The notes under the pieces: model-generated
Told to the model about the DNA's origin: nothing
The model's database searches: none
The model's input: only the letters and a program-made list of their open reading frames with translations
Part shown: piece after piece, positions 49,612 to 63,640 of the stretch
Numbering within the stretch: the stretch's first letter is position 1
Layout of the letters: every line of letters starts with the position of its first letter
Translations under genes and position numbers: made by a program
DNA from: Scortum barcoo
Lineage: Eukaryota > Chordata > Actinopteri > Centrarchiformes > Terapontidae
Reading direction: 5' to 3'
NCBI GenBank assembly: GCA_023238725.1
Contig: CM041550.1
Coordinates: 9,750,440-9,814,439 of the forward strand
Length of the DNA stretch: 64,000 bases

Positions 49612-52600
49612 GGCTGTTTCCAGCTCTTGGAGTTTTACTTGGCAGCCAGACCCGTCAACATGTCTAAGAATTAAACAAACCCAGATAACAATCATGTTTA
49701 ATTAAGATGCCGAGTGTTGTGGTGGCATTAGAGCTGAACACTTTGAATTGATGTTACTCTTTGAGTGCTGTTTGCGGATCACGTTCAGCCATAAAGGTGA
49801 AAAAAGTGACACATTTGTGCATTTGTGAACTCTTGAAATATGGAGCGAGAAGGCAGACGTCAGTGGCAAATATTTCTCAGCCACTCACATGTGGCTTGGG
49901 CCCCAGTAAGGCAGGCCGGTGAACCAGCATGCACATAACCTGGCTCCTGCAGCAGACACACCTTAATACGATGACCTCTTTGATATTATGAATAACACTT
50001 TTGTTTTTTCCTGCTATGGGATGTCAGACTGTCTGCTGTGAAAAAGTATATTGTATGTAGTGTATTGTATATGTACACACATTCAGAAAGTGACCCAGTA
50101 GAACCCCTGAGCCCCATTTAAACTTTAAAAAGCTATTCTATCTTCAATATTTTTAGAACTTTTCCCCATTTCCCCATGAAAGAAATGTTTTAAAAAGTCA
50201 ACTTAGCCGGTTCAAAGGTAGGAAAAAGTAATTCTGTGCTTTTCGTGCGATGTTTTCCTGGCCTACAGAGAGAGAAGCATGTGTGTCTTTGTGAGAGCGT
50301 GTCGGTGTTGGGAAGTTTATTCTTGAGTAGATTGGGACGTAAGGGAACAAGCTAGGGGCTGCTACCCGAGTAAAAAATGATGAATATTTTAATTGTTTTA
50401 ATGGACATCTCCTGTATGAGCATCTACAATGCTTTATGGCGAGTAAGTTAACCAGTTCACGGCCAAACGCTGAAGCTGTAGTTGGTCCTTTGTGATGTTA
50501 GGCTGGCCCATGCAATGCGAGGTCTCCACATTACCCTACGAAAGCTCACTCAGTTGTTTTTCTCCCCCTAAAGGAAGGTCTAAGTTTGACTGCACCTGGA
50601 GCGAGCTGAGCTTCAGTGTCATCAAGGGCTGCAGCTTGTCAGCTCAGAGGCTTGATCAGACAGTGTGGTGAAAGATGGTCTGTCTGACCAGTCTAACAAC
50701 TAATGTTGCCCCAAGCCTTGATAATATAGTAGCATCTGGGACCAGTATTACATTGGCTCCCACGCAGCTGATGTGTCAGTCCTGAGAGACACTTTTTGTA
50801 ACATCACCTGCAACCAGACTGCTAAGATAGTTAGACTAACATGCTAACAAGGCCTTAAATTAGAGCAGGAGAACACATAAGCTATATTCAGAACTGCCTA
50901 CTACATCCTACCGATGAACGCAGGTCGTACTACATACAGTGTACCACATACTTCATACTGCTTTCTAATAGTAGAAGTGAGAAATGTGGATTTTCAACTA
51001 TAACATTTACATGATGGGTAATGCTTATCTAATGACTGTAAGGGAAAAGATTTGCTGGTGTTTTGTTGCATAACTGCATATCAAAAGTGAGTTGGAGCTC
51101 GTTCTCCTGGTATTTCTGTTGCTCTGGAAGCGTGGCATTGCCCTTCTTGCCCTTGCTTCAATCAAACTGGGTGCATTTTCATAAAGCTTTCTGACTGACT
51201 GTATTTTGGTCGTGTTAATTCCCATGCTGGCTTTGCAGCCTTGGCAATGGCTGCATAATTTCAATAAAATGCATCAAAACTGATCTCACATCTCCTGTGT
51301 GTCATTCCACTTATATGTTAGCATAAGCCGGTCTAAGTTTAGCCTGATAAGTTAAACTCTGGTTAACGGGAGCTGCGGCCGTTCCACTGCTTTGCATCTG
51401 GCATGATGTTAATAAGCTTTTGTTTGCATACTTAATACCACATGCCACATTTAGGCAAATCAGTATCAAATAAAGTCACAGATTCAACAACTTTGCAAGT
51501 TTGCTCTCAGTTTTTTTTTTTTTTAAACTTTTGGCCACAAAAAAGCCCATCAACTCTTTAAAATCCAAAGTTTGAGAGACCGTCTGTGTCTACTTAGGAT
51601 TACGAAACTATGAGTCACTGGGACTATGAATCACCTTTAAAGGAACAGGTCTGGCTGATGATCAAGTACAATTTGTAATCAAACTGCATTATATCCATAT
51701 CAGATGAGCATAACCCTTTTGTCTGGAATATCTGAAAAAAAAAAAAAAAAACATCGGCAACCTGACACGTCACCCCAACCATTCTCCGAACATGTTTTTC
51801 TACAACTCTTTGCATTGAATTTCCCCCTCTATTTCTGTCTCTTTGTCTCTCTCTCTCTCATTAACACATCTATTTTGCTTTCTCCTTTTTTTGGAACTTG
51901 CCCATACTCTGTCAATGAAAGAACTGTAAAAGTCAGAGCAATTTCGCTTCCCAGATAGTTGTGCACCGAGCTAGACAAAAGCCCATGTAATTATGCTAGT
52001 AGTCAGTGGTATATTAGTGATAAAAACATGATGGCTCACATGGGTGGAGCTGGCACCGTTAGCTTCCCACAATGCATTCATTTCATGGTAAAAGCTGCAA
52101 TTATACTAAAAGAGACTCACTCTGTAATTCTCTATCTCTTGCTCTCTTGTTTCTTAATGTTTCTCTTTTTCCATACACTCGCTCCCTACTCCTTCCCATA
52201 TCCTTTGCCCTCCCTTTATCTACACTATGTCACTGTCAGGCAGTGGGATATTATCTGCATAAAACAGTATTATCAACTCAATGAGCAATTAAGTTATTCT
52301 CTCATCTACTTGGAGGAAGAATTGGAATCATTCGAAGGAGAACAAAAAAACCTTTTTCCTCCCCCACCACCTCTGTCACATTTGTGCCTTGTGCTCTAAT
52401 AGAAGGCTTTTTGATGCCTTTTGTGGTTCCTCCTCGGATGAAACAGCAGCACTTTCAGAATACATATAGAAGAAACAAAGGAGTCTCCTGTTGCATGGGG
52501 TCTTAGAGACACTACACTTAGCTATTGTAGGGATTTTCTCTAATTCAGTGACAATAATGAAGCACTTATTTGCCCCCCAGCCAGCTCAAACAACTCATGT

Positions 52601-54609
52601 GGATTGATTGATCAAAATGCCCACCAAGTGAAAGAGACTGAAACAAAAAAGTATTATGTTGTGAAACAAGCTAAGCAAGGATTACTCAGCAGCGCTGTGT
52701 AAAATACACAGAGGCAGAGAAGGGCCGACTTTAACTTGAGGGTACAGGAATGAGGGTACTAGTGAAAATGGTATGAAGATTCAGGTCATAAGTGGAACTG
52801 CAAAAGTGGTATGTAACAACATCAAGTATAATTTAAGCTGTTGCTTTAGTGTACTGCATCAATTGAAAAAAACAAATCTAATAAAAATATAAGTTAAGTA
52901 AATAGTTATAAGCTTGGAAATATATAAGCTCTGCACAAATATAAGCTTAGGGGTAAGTTAACTAAGTTCACAATTTAACATAAAATTTGTCCAGCTAGAG
53001 GAACAATCCACTGATTGACTGACTAATTGAGTGTGTATTTACTTAATGGCTCCCACTTAAACTTTATGTTTGCAATAAATTAGTGATTGGGCTCTAAGTC
53101 TGGGGTTGTGAGTGAACCCGGTGTCCTAACAGTGCATCGCATGTCTGTATTCATTCAAAACCAAGAAGCAGCTAGCACAGTCACAACTACAGTTAATTGT
53201 AGAAAAGAGCTGAGTGAAATATATTTTGGGCAGTATGCTAAAGAGCAGAATCTGTGAGGAAACAACAACAGAAAGAAATAAACTAAATGCTATTGCGCAC
53301 ATTTATCTGTAATCAGTGTTACAACACAGTTGGATAGTGATCTATGATTCGTGGTAAGAAGAAGGTGCAGGAAGATGATGAAGTAAGATAGGGATTTGTG
53401 ACACCTGGGTGAAATAGGGGTCTCATAAACAGCAATGAGGCAGCACTCTGCCGAGAGTTGGCTGACTCACCACCTTTGTTTCTCTTGTCATCTGGTGCAC
53501 TTTGGCATGTAGTCGCACTAAAACGCGATGGCTTGATGTGACAAATCAAAGACAGTCAATGTCGTCAAATGAAGAGCCATACTTCAGCCATCTCCAGTAC
53601 CTTATGTGCTTTTATTGTAAATGGATGCTATAATGAATCATATCTATTTTATTGAAATGTGGTCAAACCTCCAATGAGAGGATCATTTCGAGCACACAGA
53701 GGGAAAGATGTTTTGCATAGTAGAGGGTGAATGTCTCGTCCCTTCTCTTTTCATAATGGTTTCATTCATCCCAAAAAGGTAAAATATGTTTTGCCCACAT
53801 TTTTAAAGGCTATATCTCCTACTAAAACGGACGGAATTACATTTGAGGAACCTGACATTTAACACATATAAAACAACAAACTTATTTTGTAGCAAGCTGA
53901 GATTAAATAGAAAAAAATTCTATTTTATATTTAGTTGATGCTTCTGACTTGCAGCACTTGCCTTCACTTGTATTTTTAAACTTGCTTTGTTTATCATTTT
54001 GCACCAACATACCGACACAAATTCCTTGTGCATGAAAACCTACTTGGCAATAAACCTGATTCTGAATATTACTGGCTCATATTCAAAAAGTCATCCTCCA
54101 GTAGTGCAGCACCGATACAAAATGAGCCTGTTCATAACAAACCCATTGCTTGGCATCCTACTGCTGCTTACAGCTTTTTTCATGAGAAATGCTCATCCCA
54201 ACAACTTCACACTTGACACTGCACTTCCTCGGGTCTTCCACAATACATCAGCCAAGTGTTAAGCTGATCGCATGAACAGTTATCAAGATAATTGAAGGAC
54301 AGACAGAAAGAAAGAGGCTCTGTCCATTTATAGTTAGAATGTGCAAATCATTGTGTGCGGTGAAGGATGTTCGGAGTGATGAATGTGGGTCGGTGACTGT
54401 CAGACAGAGCAAGACAAAAAGGCCAAGATCGGCATACAGAAAGTGATACTTTGCTTCTCTTTGACACTTTGTTTTCATCCCTACCAAGTTAATTTACATT
54501 GCTTGCATGGGTCAGCACCCCCGACCGCAACACCCTCCGAGGCCACCCACCACCCATCACGCCACCCGATCTCCTCCAGATATTTATTCCCAAAACCTGC
54601 TGGTGAAAT

Positions 54610-54740
54610 TGGCTGAGGGCTAATCAACATTTAGCTCCTCCGAGTGTGTTATTACACAGCCATTGATGGATGGTACAATTACACCCTGTGTCACTTAACT
54701 AAATGGCTATGTAATCCTAATGAGTTTTTATTCAAACACT
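54610..54740. promoter_or_regulatory. Candidate conserved non-coding island in intron 2
   Basis: A repeat-poor block contains GGCTAATCAA, GTTATTACAC, GTACAATTAC, TGTAATCC and CTAATGAG, several of which resemble homeodomain sites. The call is based on composition only. Confidence 0.2.
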
Positions 54741-57700
54741 GACTATTTAGCGCAAGGAGAGCTGCGGTTGGGGGATAGAAAGGAAGGGGGGGTGTGAAAA
54801 CGGAGGAAAGACAGAAGGATTGTGGGTAAATAAGATAATCAGGTATCGTGAAAAATGTGTGTTGCTCTCGTCGGCAGGAAATCGCGACTGGAAATAGAGT
54901 CTGGGTGGTTCAGAGACGCCGAGCACTTTTCAGCATGGGTTTGAATGTAAATGCAGGAGAGAGATGAGGGAGTTCACCTCACTTCACAGGCTTGCAATTA
55001 ACTAATAATTTGCATTTTTATTAACCCTAACCATGGGCTTTCCCAATCGTTTGTGTTTTAGTGTGGGTTGTAGTTGGTTAACCATGACTATACATTAATT
55101 TATTCACTGTAATCGGACCGTAACCATACTATAGTACATTTAAAAAAAAAAAATCACTTTCCAGACACACTGTTTCTCTTTTTTCCTTACTAATTCAGTA
55201 GAATCTGACCAATGCTCATGATGGTGAATGTCCAATACGGACAGAACAAATATTACCTGAAATCAAGGTCTAGAAGAAACTCTCTGGGCACTTTGGGAGC
55301 ACTCACAATAAATCTATTTTTCTTTGAGCTCTTTGGTGTCTAGCTCTGAATTCTCATTTGTTTGGATGCTGATCATCGAGCTGCGTCAAGTCATGTGTTT
55401 TGTTTTGGGGTTTTTTTTCCCCATCGCAGCGAGAAAATCTGGTGTTCTGATGCTTCCTGCTGCAGCCAGTGATGTCTAACACAAGTCTGCACAGAATAAA
55501 GCCGCTGTGTGAATAGTTCGTCTGCACTGAATATAATGCCACTGTTAATACTGGTGTTTATATTCAATTGCCGTATGTTCAAACGCAATTACAGACAAAC
55601 GACAGAGGGGTGAGAGGCGCAGAAAGCGTGGCCACCAGAGACTACGGTTTCCGAAATTTGAACAACAGAAAAAAAAAGTAAAGAATAATAAAAAAACACA
55701 ACCAGGTACTGTGATGGAAAAGTCTCACTACTCAGTAGACAAGGCAAACTAAACCCACAAGGTCCCTTATTATTATGCACAGACTCACCAGCACGGGCTG
55801 AATGCATAAAAAGCGCGTGTTAGGGGTGGAGGCCTAAATAAAGCCAGAGAGGATTAGACGTGCTGGTGGCTGTTTTCCATAAGTGCTGTTATCAATAGGG
55901 CGATGTTAATGAGGAGAACAGAGTCTGGTTCCAGCGGAACGATTGTGCTTGCACCATCTAAGCCTTAACACCAGCCATTCTTGAAAAGGACTCGCTCATC
56001 TAAGTCACAGTGGGTGGAAATTGATTTCGATCCTCCTGAGAAGTTGGTCTATATCATTCCTTTTTTTTTTTTGGTTAGCTCCAGAGGGAGGCAGATATGA
56101 AGTTTGAAAGGCATCAGAGAAGCAGGGTGGGCTATTGTCATGCCCCGGTTCTGCCTCTCCTCTCCACTGCCTCTCTATTCAGTCTGGCACTGCTCTGTTA
56201 CGATAACTACTATCACCTCTGGTTTGTGCGCGTGTGTGTTTGCGCGCAGTGTAGTGAGAAAGTCTCATGCATCTGCGGCTCCGTTTACTCCGAGACGGTG
56301 TGATTTTTTAAAACTTTGCCCCAGTGCATCTTCTGAGCATGACTAAGTTTTCACGGCAAACGAAGAGCCGCTCCCTATGTGCAAACGGTTTGACTGCTGA
56401 TGACAGACGGTCAGGTAGAATTCCTGAACTACAAACAGGAATATGCGCATGTTTCTGTAACTCTTTGTTTCTGGGTGCTAGAAGCTCTGAAATCCTAACC
56501 ATTTACTGAACTCTGACAAAACTGCTTTTCAGTAGAACAATCATCTGTTACCTGGAAAAAACAGTATCGCATCCTCTAGACTTTTCAACATAGTACAATT
56601 TCCTCCTCAAAGATTAGAAACAATGTACAACAGGCACATTCATCGTGTACCTCTATTAAGGAAATATTATAAGTATAATATAGAAATTGTGCTAGTGAAA
56701 CTCAAGAGAATAAATATCAAAAAGTGTTATCAGAACGTATGCTTTTTTTGTGATACTTGCGGGACTCCACGTCAAATGCTTATCTACACATTGTTTTCTG
56801 ATACACACAGCTGATAGACAATCTAGCAAATCAAATATTATTGACGTTGACTGCAATTTCAGACAATATGCAATTTCAGCCATGTCAATTACAGTAAACT
56901 CAAGTGTCGGAAATGAAAGTCTGCAGTGAATGAAAGCTGAATCATCTGAGATTTAAAAAAAATAAATAAATAAAATATGAACCAAACTAAAATATGTTTG
57001 TCCTGTGGTGCACTGATATGTACAGTGGGTCTGTTATAAAAAGAGAAATCGTCCATGGATGTCTCGTTTCTGACTCCTCTGAGTTTTGGTGTTTTGAGGA
57101 CTGTGGCTGTGGCTTTGGTGTCAGATCATCCGAGCTGTTCAATTCCTGATTTCTTTTGAGAGCAGCCATTTTGCACCGGTGCTTCAAAGAGGAAGCAATA
57201 AAAGCAGGCAGGAGATTTTTGACAACATATATTTTGATGCACCCACAGTGCAGAGTGAGGAATGTTCAGCTACGTTTGTAAATCAAATCAAAATGGATGG
57301 GGGATGAAGGGAAAAGTCTATAGTGCAACTTTTGAATACATTTCAAGCACATTTACTTGTTGCGACATCACTCACTGCGTTATAGTAAGTGCAGCAGAAG
57401 GGATAAAAGAGGTTAGATGTTTTCTTAACCTGCATCCAATTTACTGTGACTTCCATATATTTAAATAACTTGAAGAAATTGCTACCTCGCAATTACCAAA
57501 TAAAGACTTTGTAGATCTAAAAGAAATGTTTCCTTTGTGGATGCAATGCATTTCTGTGGGAAAAATGTGTAATAAGTTTGAAAGTTTCACCACTTGTGCA
57601 GCAGTAGTTTTTTTGCTCTCTGTGATTCAGTACAGATTTGCTCTTTAAGTATCATTTCCAAACCGGTCAGCACAGGTAAGATATATGTCTATGTGTATGC

Positions 57701-58049
57701 TGAATTTCTCTTATTGCTTCATACAAGACTAATAGGTTAATACAAATGCATAAAAATGCAACATGTATCCCTAAATACATCCCTAAAATGCAACATTTAA
57801 GGGATGGCAAATATAGTCAAGAAGAGGAAAGATTTCTTTTTTGTTTTTGGGCGTTTCTTTTGTCAGACACACAGACATTTAACCTCTCCATTTCTGTTAT
57901 TCTCATTCCATTGGTCTATCAGTCCACATCGTTTCAAAAAGGCAGGGGAAGAAGAAATGATATGGGCTGACCAACAGTGGGAAGGGGAGCAAGAAAATGT
58001 ATCTGTCAGTCAAACAAGAAGACAAGTTTTAATCCTACCTACGATTACA

Positions 58050-58055
<6 letters not shown>

Positions 58056-58090
<35 letters not shown>
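58056..58090. repeat. (CA)n microsatellite
   Basis: About 17 uninterrupted CA units, preceded by ACACG. Confidence 0.97.
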
Positions 58091-58095
<5 letters not shown>

Positions 58096-60869
58096 CACTT
58101 ATGGACACAGATACAACCAATTGCTTCAGTCAATTTCAGGAAGGTTGGGTTTAAAATGAATGTCAGTATGGCAAAGAGAGAGTTTTCTGCTACCACATTT
58201 CCTATCAGATATAATAACTCACACACAGAGCCTCACACATAAAACTTGCTTAACTTGCACTTGCAAATACACACAAACATGACACATCATCAACCTCTGA
58301 CTATCATCCATTGCTTCTTTTCCCTGCAAAAGGATGGAGAATCATTAATTAATTTTCAGGCGCCGCTGTCCCCGTATCTCACACACTCTGTTTCTTTTTC
58401 ACACACGCGCTGACAAGCAATCCATTTGGTGACTGTTGCAGGTGAGAGAGGAAACGTGGGCACTGAAATACTGCTACACCGAAAAAAGGAGAAGAAACTC
58501 TGAGCTTCAAGGGTGATAGTAAAAACCACACAATAGAGATCACAGCCTAGATCTGACTTAGAGGTCTTAAGGTGGATTTGATTCTAGTATAGATTTTTTC
58601 TCTTCTGAAAGGAGAGGTGGAAGAAATGTAAAAAGTAAGGTGCAAAAAATCACTTCAGATGTCGGCAAGGAAAAGATTTCCAGGGACTCTTCAATTTCCT
58701 TTGTGTCTGCCAAACTAGTTCCTGGTCAAACTCTTTCACCCCATTTTCCCTCTCTAACCTGTCTCCTCAGGATTTCTTTCTCTCAATGGTCTCACTTCCC
58801 ACCCCGCACTGTCCTTCCTCGTGTCAAATTAAAGTGATGGAAATGAACTTGAGGGGACGCTAATTGCAATTGTCAATCCAATCTAGGTCGGGCCTGAAAG
58901 ACAGGGGCTCCCTAGCACTTCATCAGTCTTCATTAATATTGAAGGAGTTTGCTGAGGAGCAGGGGGCCAACGTAATCTGCACTCATCTAACAGTGCATCA
59001 ACAATTAGGAAGCTGGGGAGGGCACCAATGGTGCCTGAGGGACAAATATGCCAGTCAAGAAGAAGTATGAAGAAAGATGTCAGAAGACGGGGACAGAGTA
59101 CAGGAATAGATGCTGCTTTCAAAAGCTGTGGGAAATAGCATGTGGAGACAACATCATGTGTAACTTCTGGCCTACAGATAGCTGCATATGAATAACCCAT
59201 CAAGTGGTAATGGAATAGATGAGTGAAGTTATTCTAATGGGACTTATATTTATACTTTTAATATTACTATATACTATTACTTTTCATGCATGAATGACAA
59301 AAAGTCATTTTAATAACAAAAAAAAAAAGGAATAAGAGCTCCTCAATACATGTTTGAGCTTATCAATGTATATTGAGGTGTTTACACTTATAACACACAA
59401 TATTACTGCTGATACATTCGATGGTATTGTGGTTGTGTTTTACTGGTGTTTTTATTGCGTCCAACACTTTACAATCAGCCTCGTCATGATCAGAACTTGA
59501 ATTCTTAATTTATCAACCCTGCATGCATAGATTGTGACTGTGATATATTACTGAGGCACCCGGAGGCAGCATAATGTTAATTTGTTAGGTCGAGCCTGTC
59601 ACAATTTATGGTCCAGCAGTCGGCCTGTCATTGTGAGTTCAGCCCACAGTTTGAAAGGAAGAGGGCGTCAAAATAAAACTGCGGGATGGGCCGATGCTTT
59701 CACATGAATTCAAGCCCCTGACATGGATACACACGCAGTCGACACAGGAGCGATGTCTGGTCGTTCCGGAGCAGGGTTTTCAGATGATGGCAAGACTGGC
59801 GAGGCAGATCTAAGTTTTACCAAGTCCTAACCCTAACCCTATAAACTTCAACAGGCAGCAGTTTAGCTCATAGACTGTTCATTCCCTGCAGGTTTTGACA
59901 ACCCAACCAACAGAGACTTGATGCAACTGCAAGCTAGATGAGGGAGAGTCAGCCTCTTTCACTGTAAACACGTTTTCCTTTTTTATTCTCATCAAAACAT
60001 CCTCCTTTATATAACCTTCATCTTGAACACTCATGAACTTGCTTTAAACCTTGTTGCATAATATGTCTGGGTTGGCTCTCACTCACTCTCACACACTCTT
60101 TTATGCAAAGGAACAAAACATCTGATCGCGGTCTGGAGGGTCAATGTTATCATCCTAGCGTAGGAAAAGAGCTCAGGTCAGACCTACAGTGCAGCACTTA
60201 AACTTTCCCCTTGGCCATAAGTGCACATATGAACAACACTTGCATTTCCTGTCCTATGTGAAGGGAATCTACATTAACCCATAATTGGCCCCCATAATTT
60301 ACTCTAAAGCAAGGGAGGACTGTGACTAAAAGTGCAGGGAGGGAGGACATTTCTGCTGCCTGCATGAACTCTTTACTGTGCCATAGAAAAATAATGAATC
60401 AGACAGATAGAGGAGATATGTTGGCATGTTGATATTAACTTCTGATCTTGTAAAAACTGTTTTTTTTTCTTACTTACTGAAGTAACCAGACATCTTTACT
60501 CTCCAGTCACCCTTTAGTCCCTGTTATTCCTGCTCACTGGAGCACACACGGTGGTTTCCATCTGGTGTGCATCACTGTGACAGCTGAGGTTTTTTTTTTT
60601 TTTTGTGAAGAAGAAGAAGGTCAGGGTCAAGTGAACACTTCACACAAGTGTCACTGAAGGCCACATTAACGGAGCTCCACCCTCACCCTTTTTTTTCTGC
60701 GAGCCTCCTTCAGTACACTGGGGCATTAGGGTGTGAGCTGAACAAAAGACAGAGAGATAAATGTAATCAGGCTGCCTCTGCCTTTGTTACACACTCAAAC
60801 ACTGCATCTAATAAGTAATACAGTAAACTTTACAGATTTAGTTTGTTTGTTGGTGGTGCATTACATTGG

Positions 60870-60893
60870 ATTATTATTATTATTATTATTATT
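60870..60893. repeat. (ATT)n microsatellite
   Basis: About eight ATT units in intron 2. Confidence 0.9.
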
Positions 60894-61189
60894 TGTTTTT
60901 TGCAGAAGAGAAAGATCCGGTTTGGAAACATTAAAAAATGACTGGAAAAAAAGCAAGTGATTGATGTTTTGTGAGGAAAAACGAGATCAAATGAAAGCAG
61001 GGGGTCGAGATAAAGGTATTCTTATCTTAAAAGGTTCATCTGTAGCACAAGATCTGAATGAATGAGTGTTGCCCAGAACCTCAGCTCCATTTACATTTCA
61101 TCTACTCTTTTGTTACACTAATAACACAAGGCCTGTTGGAAGTATTAAATGTTTCCATGTGTAAATGATAATTCCATAATTTATTTGTG

Positions 61190-61440
61190 ACTACGGGGAC
61201 CGAGGTGGGGAGTCGGTGAATGGGCGCTGGGCTGGTAAGCAATCTGATCACCGCATTAATATTGAGGGGAAAATTACATGTTTACTAATAGTCGCGATGG
61301 CAAGACAAACAATCTCATCTGACTGCGTGGCTGCGAGTTCCTACCGAGACCGGGAAGAGGGGACGAGAGGGAAAAATTAATATTTCATAATCACAGATCC
61401 ATTTATGAGCGCGCGCGAGGAAAGTGACAAGAGGGAAAAG
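61190..61440. promoter_or_regulatory. Candidate conserved non-coding island in intron 2
   Basis: It contains AATCTGATCA, GCATTAATATTGA, several intact CpGs (AGTCGCGATGG, GAGCGCGCGCGAGG) and TTTCATAATCACAG, with no simple repeats. Retained CpGs in intronic DNA suggest constraint or an unmethylated element; this is inference. Confidence 0.25.
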
Positions 61441-62079
61441 AGAGACGCCAAAGTGTGCGTTTGCTTTCCTCTGTGTCCCATTCACAAATAAAAAAAGAGC
61501 ACACTAGACTAAGTAGAGCTTTATTCTAATGTTTAATGTGTGTGCACACAGTATGCAAATGTATGTTCGGCTGATGGCGTGAGGGGAAGATTCAAAGGAA
61601 CAGGAATATGGATTTAGGACCGATTCAAACGCTGACAATTTGTGGTTCAAGCTCATTGTTGGGCTGTTGGTCTGAATGTGCATATAGTGGGAAGAAAGCC
61701 TCGGTGCTGAAATGCAGTTATTAATCACAGTGCGCGCGTTGATTCATCTGTCGTGGAGGCAGTTTGGAAGATGGACTCTATTTACTGCTAAAGCTGTTTG
61801 AGGGGCTTTGGGAGGCAGCCATCAATCTCTTGGCTATCTCGAAAAGAAGGAGCCAATGCACAGGCATCAGTTTCAATCACCTCCCAGAGACAGGTGGTAT
61901 GGTAAGCTGCCGCACAATAGTTTTTTCTCCACTCCCTTTGCTTCTTCTCTAACTCAAGGTGAAGTTTTTCCCCCCCTGGGGACCCGTGTTATTAATGTGT
62001 TTTATCAGAAAAATAATAACACCCCCCTAAAAATACACACTGCACCCTGCCCTCTTGCTCCCTTGCTGTTTGGCACCCC

Positions 62080-62300
62080 GTGTTCCTAATTAGCATCTTC
62101 AATTAACTCATGTTAATTGCCAACCATGCAAAGGTGGAGGAACCTGGCAAGCTGGCGCCACAGGGAGCCGTTTTGTAAATGAGTGGCGGTGTAATGTAGA
62201 CGCAGGCAGATTAAGAGGGGATTGTAGCCAAAAGCATCTTTGACCTCAACCTGCAAAGACGCGCCCTCGTGCGATACGAGCTCGCATAGATGAGACGCTG
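62080..62300. promoter_or_regulatory. Candidate conserved non-coding island in intron 2
   Basis: TAATTA (62087-62092), CAATTAACTC and TTAATTG (62113-62119) fall within 35 bp, followed by CpG-retaining sequence (GGCGCCACAGGGAGCCG, GACGCGCCCTCGTGCGATACG). The pattern resembles a homeodomain-bound intronic enhancer. It is untested. Confidence 0.3.
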
Positions 62301-63323
62301 TTAAAGGGAAATTGCGAACGTGGTTTTCAAGTATAAATCGGTTCTGTGTAGTTAATCAACAATCACACTTGGATTTTGAGCTGCAATTCCATCTGGCTAT
62401 GCCATCTTTTTTCATCTGAGTCGGTGGGGCCTATTACCTCTGCGGGGGTCTAATGGTAGCACATTACCATCCATTGCTCCCTCTTTCTTAATATCATCTT
62501 GGTTTTGTTTTGCATCACAGGGGGTTTTGTCAGTATTGCTCTGCACAATGTAAAACACTTAATGATTCTGTTTTATTTTCTGGCTTTGATCAATCTTGAT
62601 TTTTTTTTTTTTTTTTTCGCTGTCCATACAATTTAAACACGCAAAACAAGACGAGCTAACCCATTACTCCTACCTGATGCAAACAAATCATTTTGCCTTG
62701 TTGAGGGACTGCCTTCCCTACAAAGCCTCTGTTCATTCACACAGCAATACTGGCCCATTAATGCAGTCAGCACTTTAGTGCAACACCAGGGGAGCTCCCC
62801 AGCCCCCCAGATAGACCGGAATCAATTGGAGTTGGATGGCGTTAGCAGTGCAGAGTGCTGCCAGAATGGACAAGGGTGATGTTCTTGAGAAGTGGAAGGC
62901 CAGCGGAGGTCAACAGTAACAGCTGATTTCACCAAAAATAGAAGGCTGTTTTTTCTCTCCCTCCCACAAATTTCGCTACAGTAACTCCTCTTGCCTCCTT
63001 CTGACCTCTCATTACCACACCATTACTGCTCCGGGCCCTGAAGGTGGGTGGGAGGTGGTGGGAGCTGCCATCATCTGGCACTATGTTTGTGTGTGTGTGT
63101 ATGCTTATGTCCATCAAATAAAAAAAATGGAAGCAAGCATTCATGTAAGCAATTCCACCACAGCTTCCTCACTCAGACAAATCCTACTTCCTCAGCATCG
63201 GAGCACGACTTTTTCACCTCAGCCTCCTCTCATTCATTTTCTACATCTCCAATTCCGGAGAAACTTGTTGTACAGTAACCCCAGCATCTAGTTGAAAACA
63301 GCATCCATCACAACCGTCCATAC

Positions 63324-63640
63324 AACTTCAAGAAGAAACATTCAGCAGAACTGGCAATGGTGCAGCTTATCAACAATATTTCTTCAGCTTTAGATGATAT
63401 GAAAATTGATATGAAAAGGCATTTGACACTATTAACTATTTAAATGATACAGAATAATTTGTAGGGTTATGGTTGCATATATAAGCGATTAAATAATATT
63501 ATTGTGGGTTCCCCAGGATTATATTCTCAGTCTTTTGTTATTTTTGATATACATAAATGACAAAATGGCTATGAAATGAACAAATTTTCTTTGCAGATGA
63601 CACCACTGTGTCACACAACTATTTCAAGATATAAATGAAG
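63324..63640 (+). mobile_element. Non-LTR reverse transcriptase relic (CR1/Rex- or L2-like)
   Basis: Plus-strand pieces in changing frames match RT boxes in order: HSAELAMVQLINNISSALDD (from 63339), KAFDTIN (63416-63436), VPQDYILSLLLFLIYIND (63507-63560) and FADDTTV (63590-63610). Stops and indels lie between them, and intervening parts of the domain are lost. The relic probably continues toward the right edge, but no C-terminal motif was recognised there. The clade is inferred from the LINNISSALDD and LIYIND wording common in teleost LINEs. Confidence 0.75.

Noticed and set aside
50880..51000. Sequence with CGTACTACATACAGTG and CATACTTCATACTG words, reminiscent of a dispersed fish repeat
   Set aside because: No ends or duplication could be defined from one copy.
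59825..59842. CCTAACCCTAACCCTA, a telomere-like run
   Set aside because: Fewer than three units; too short to claim an interstitial telomeric site.
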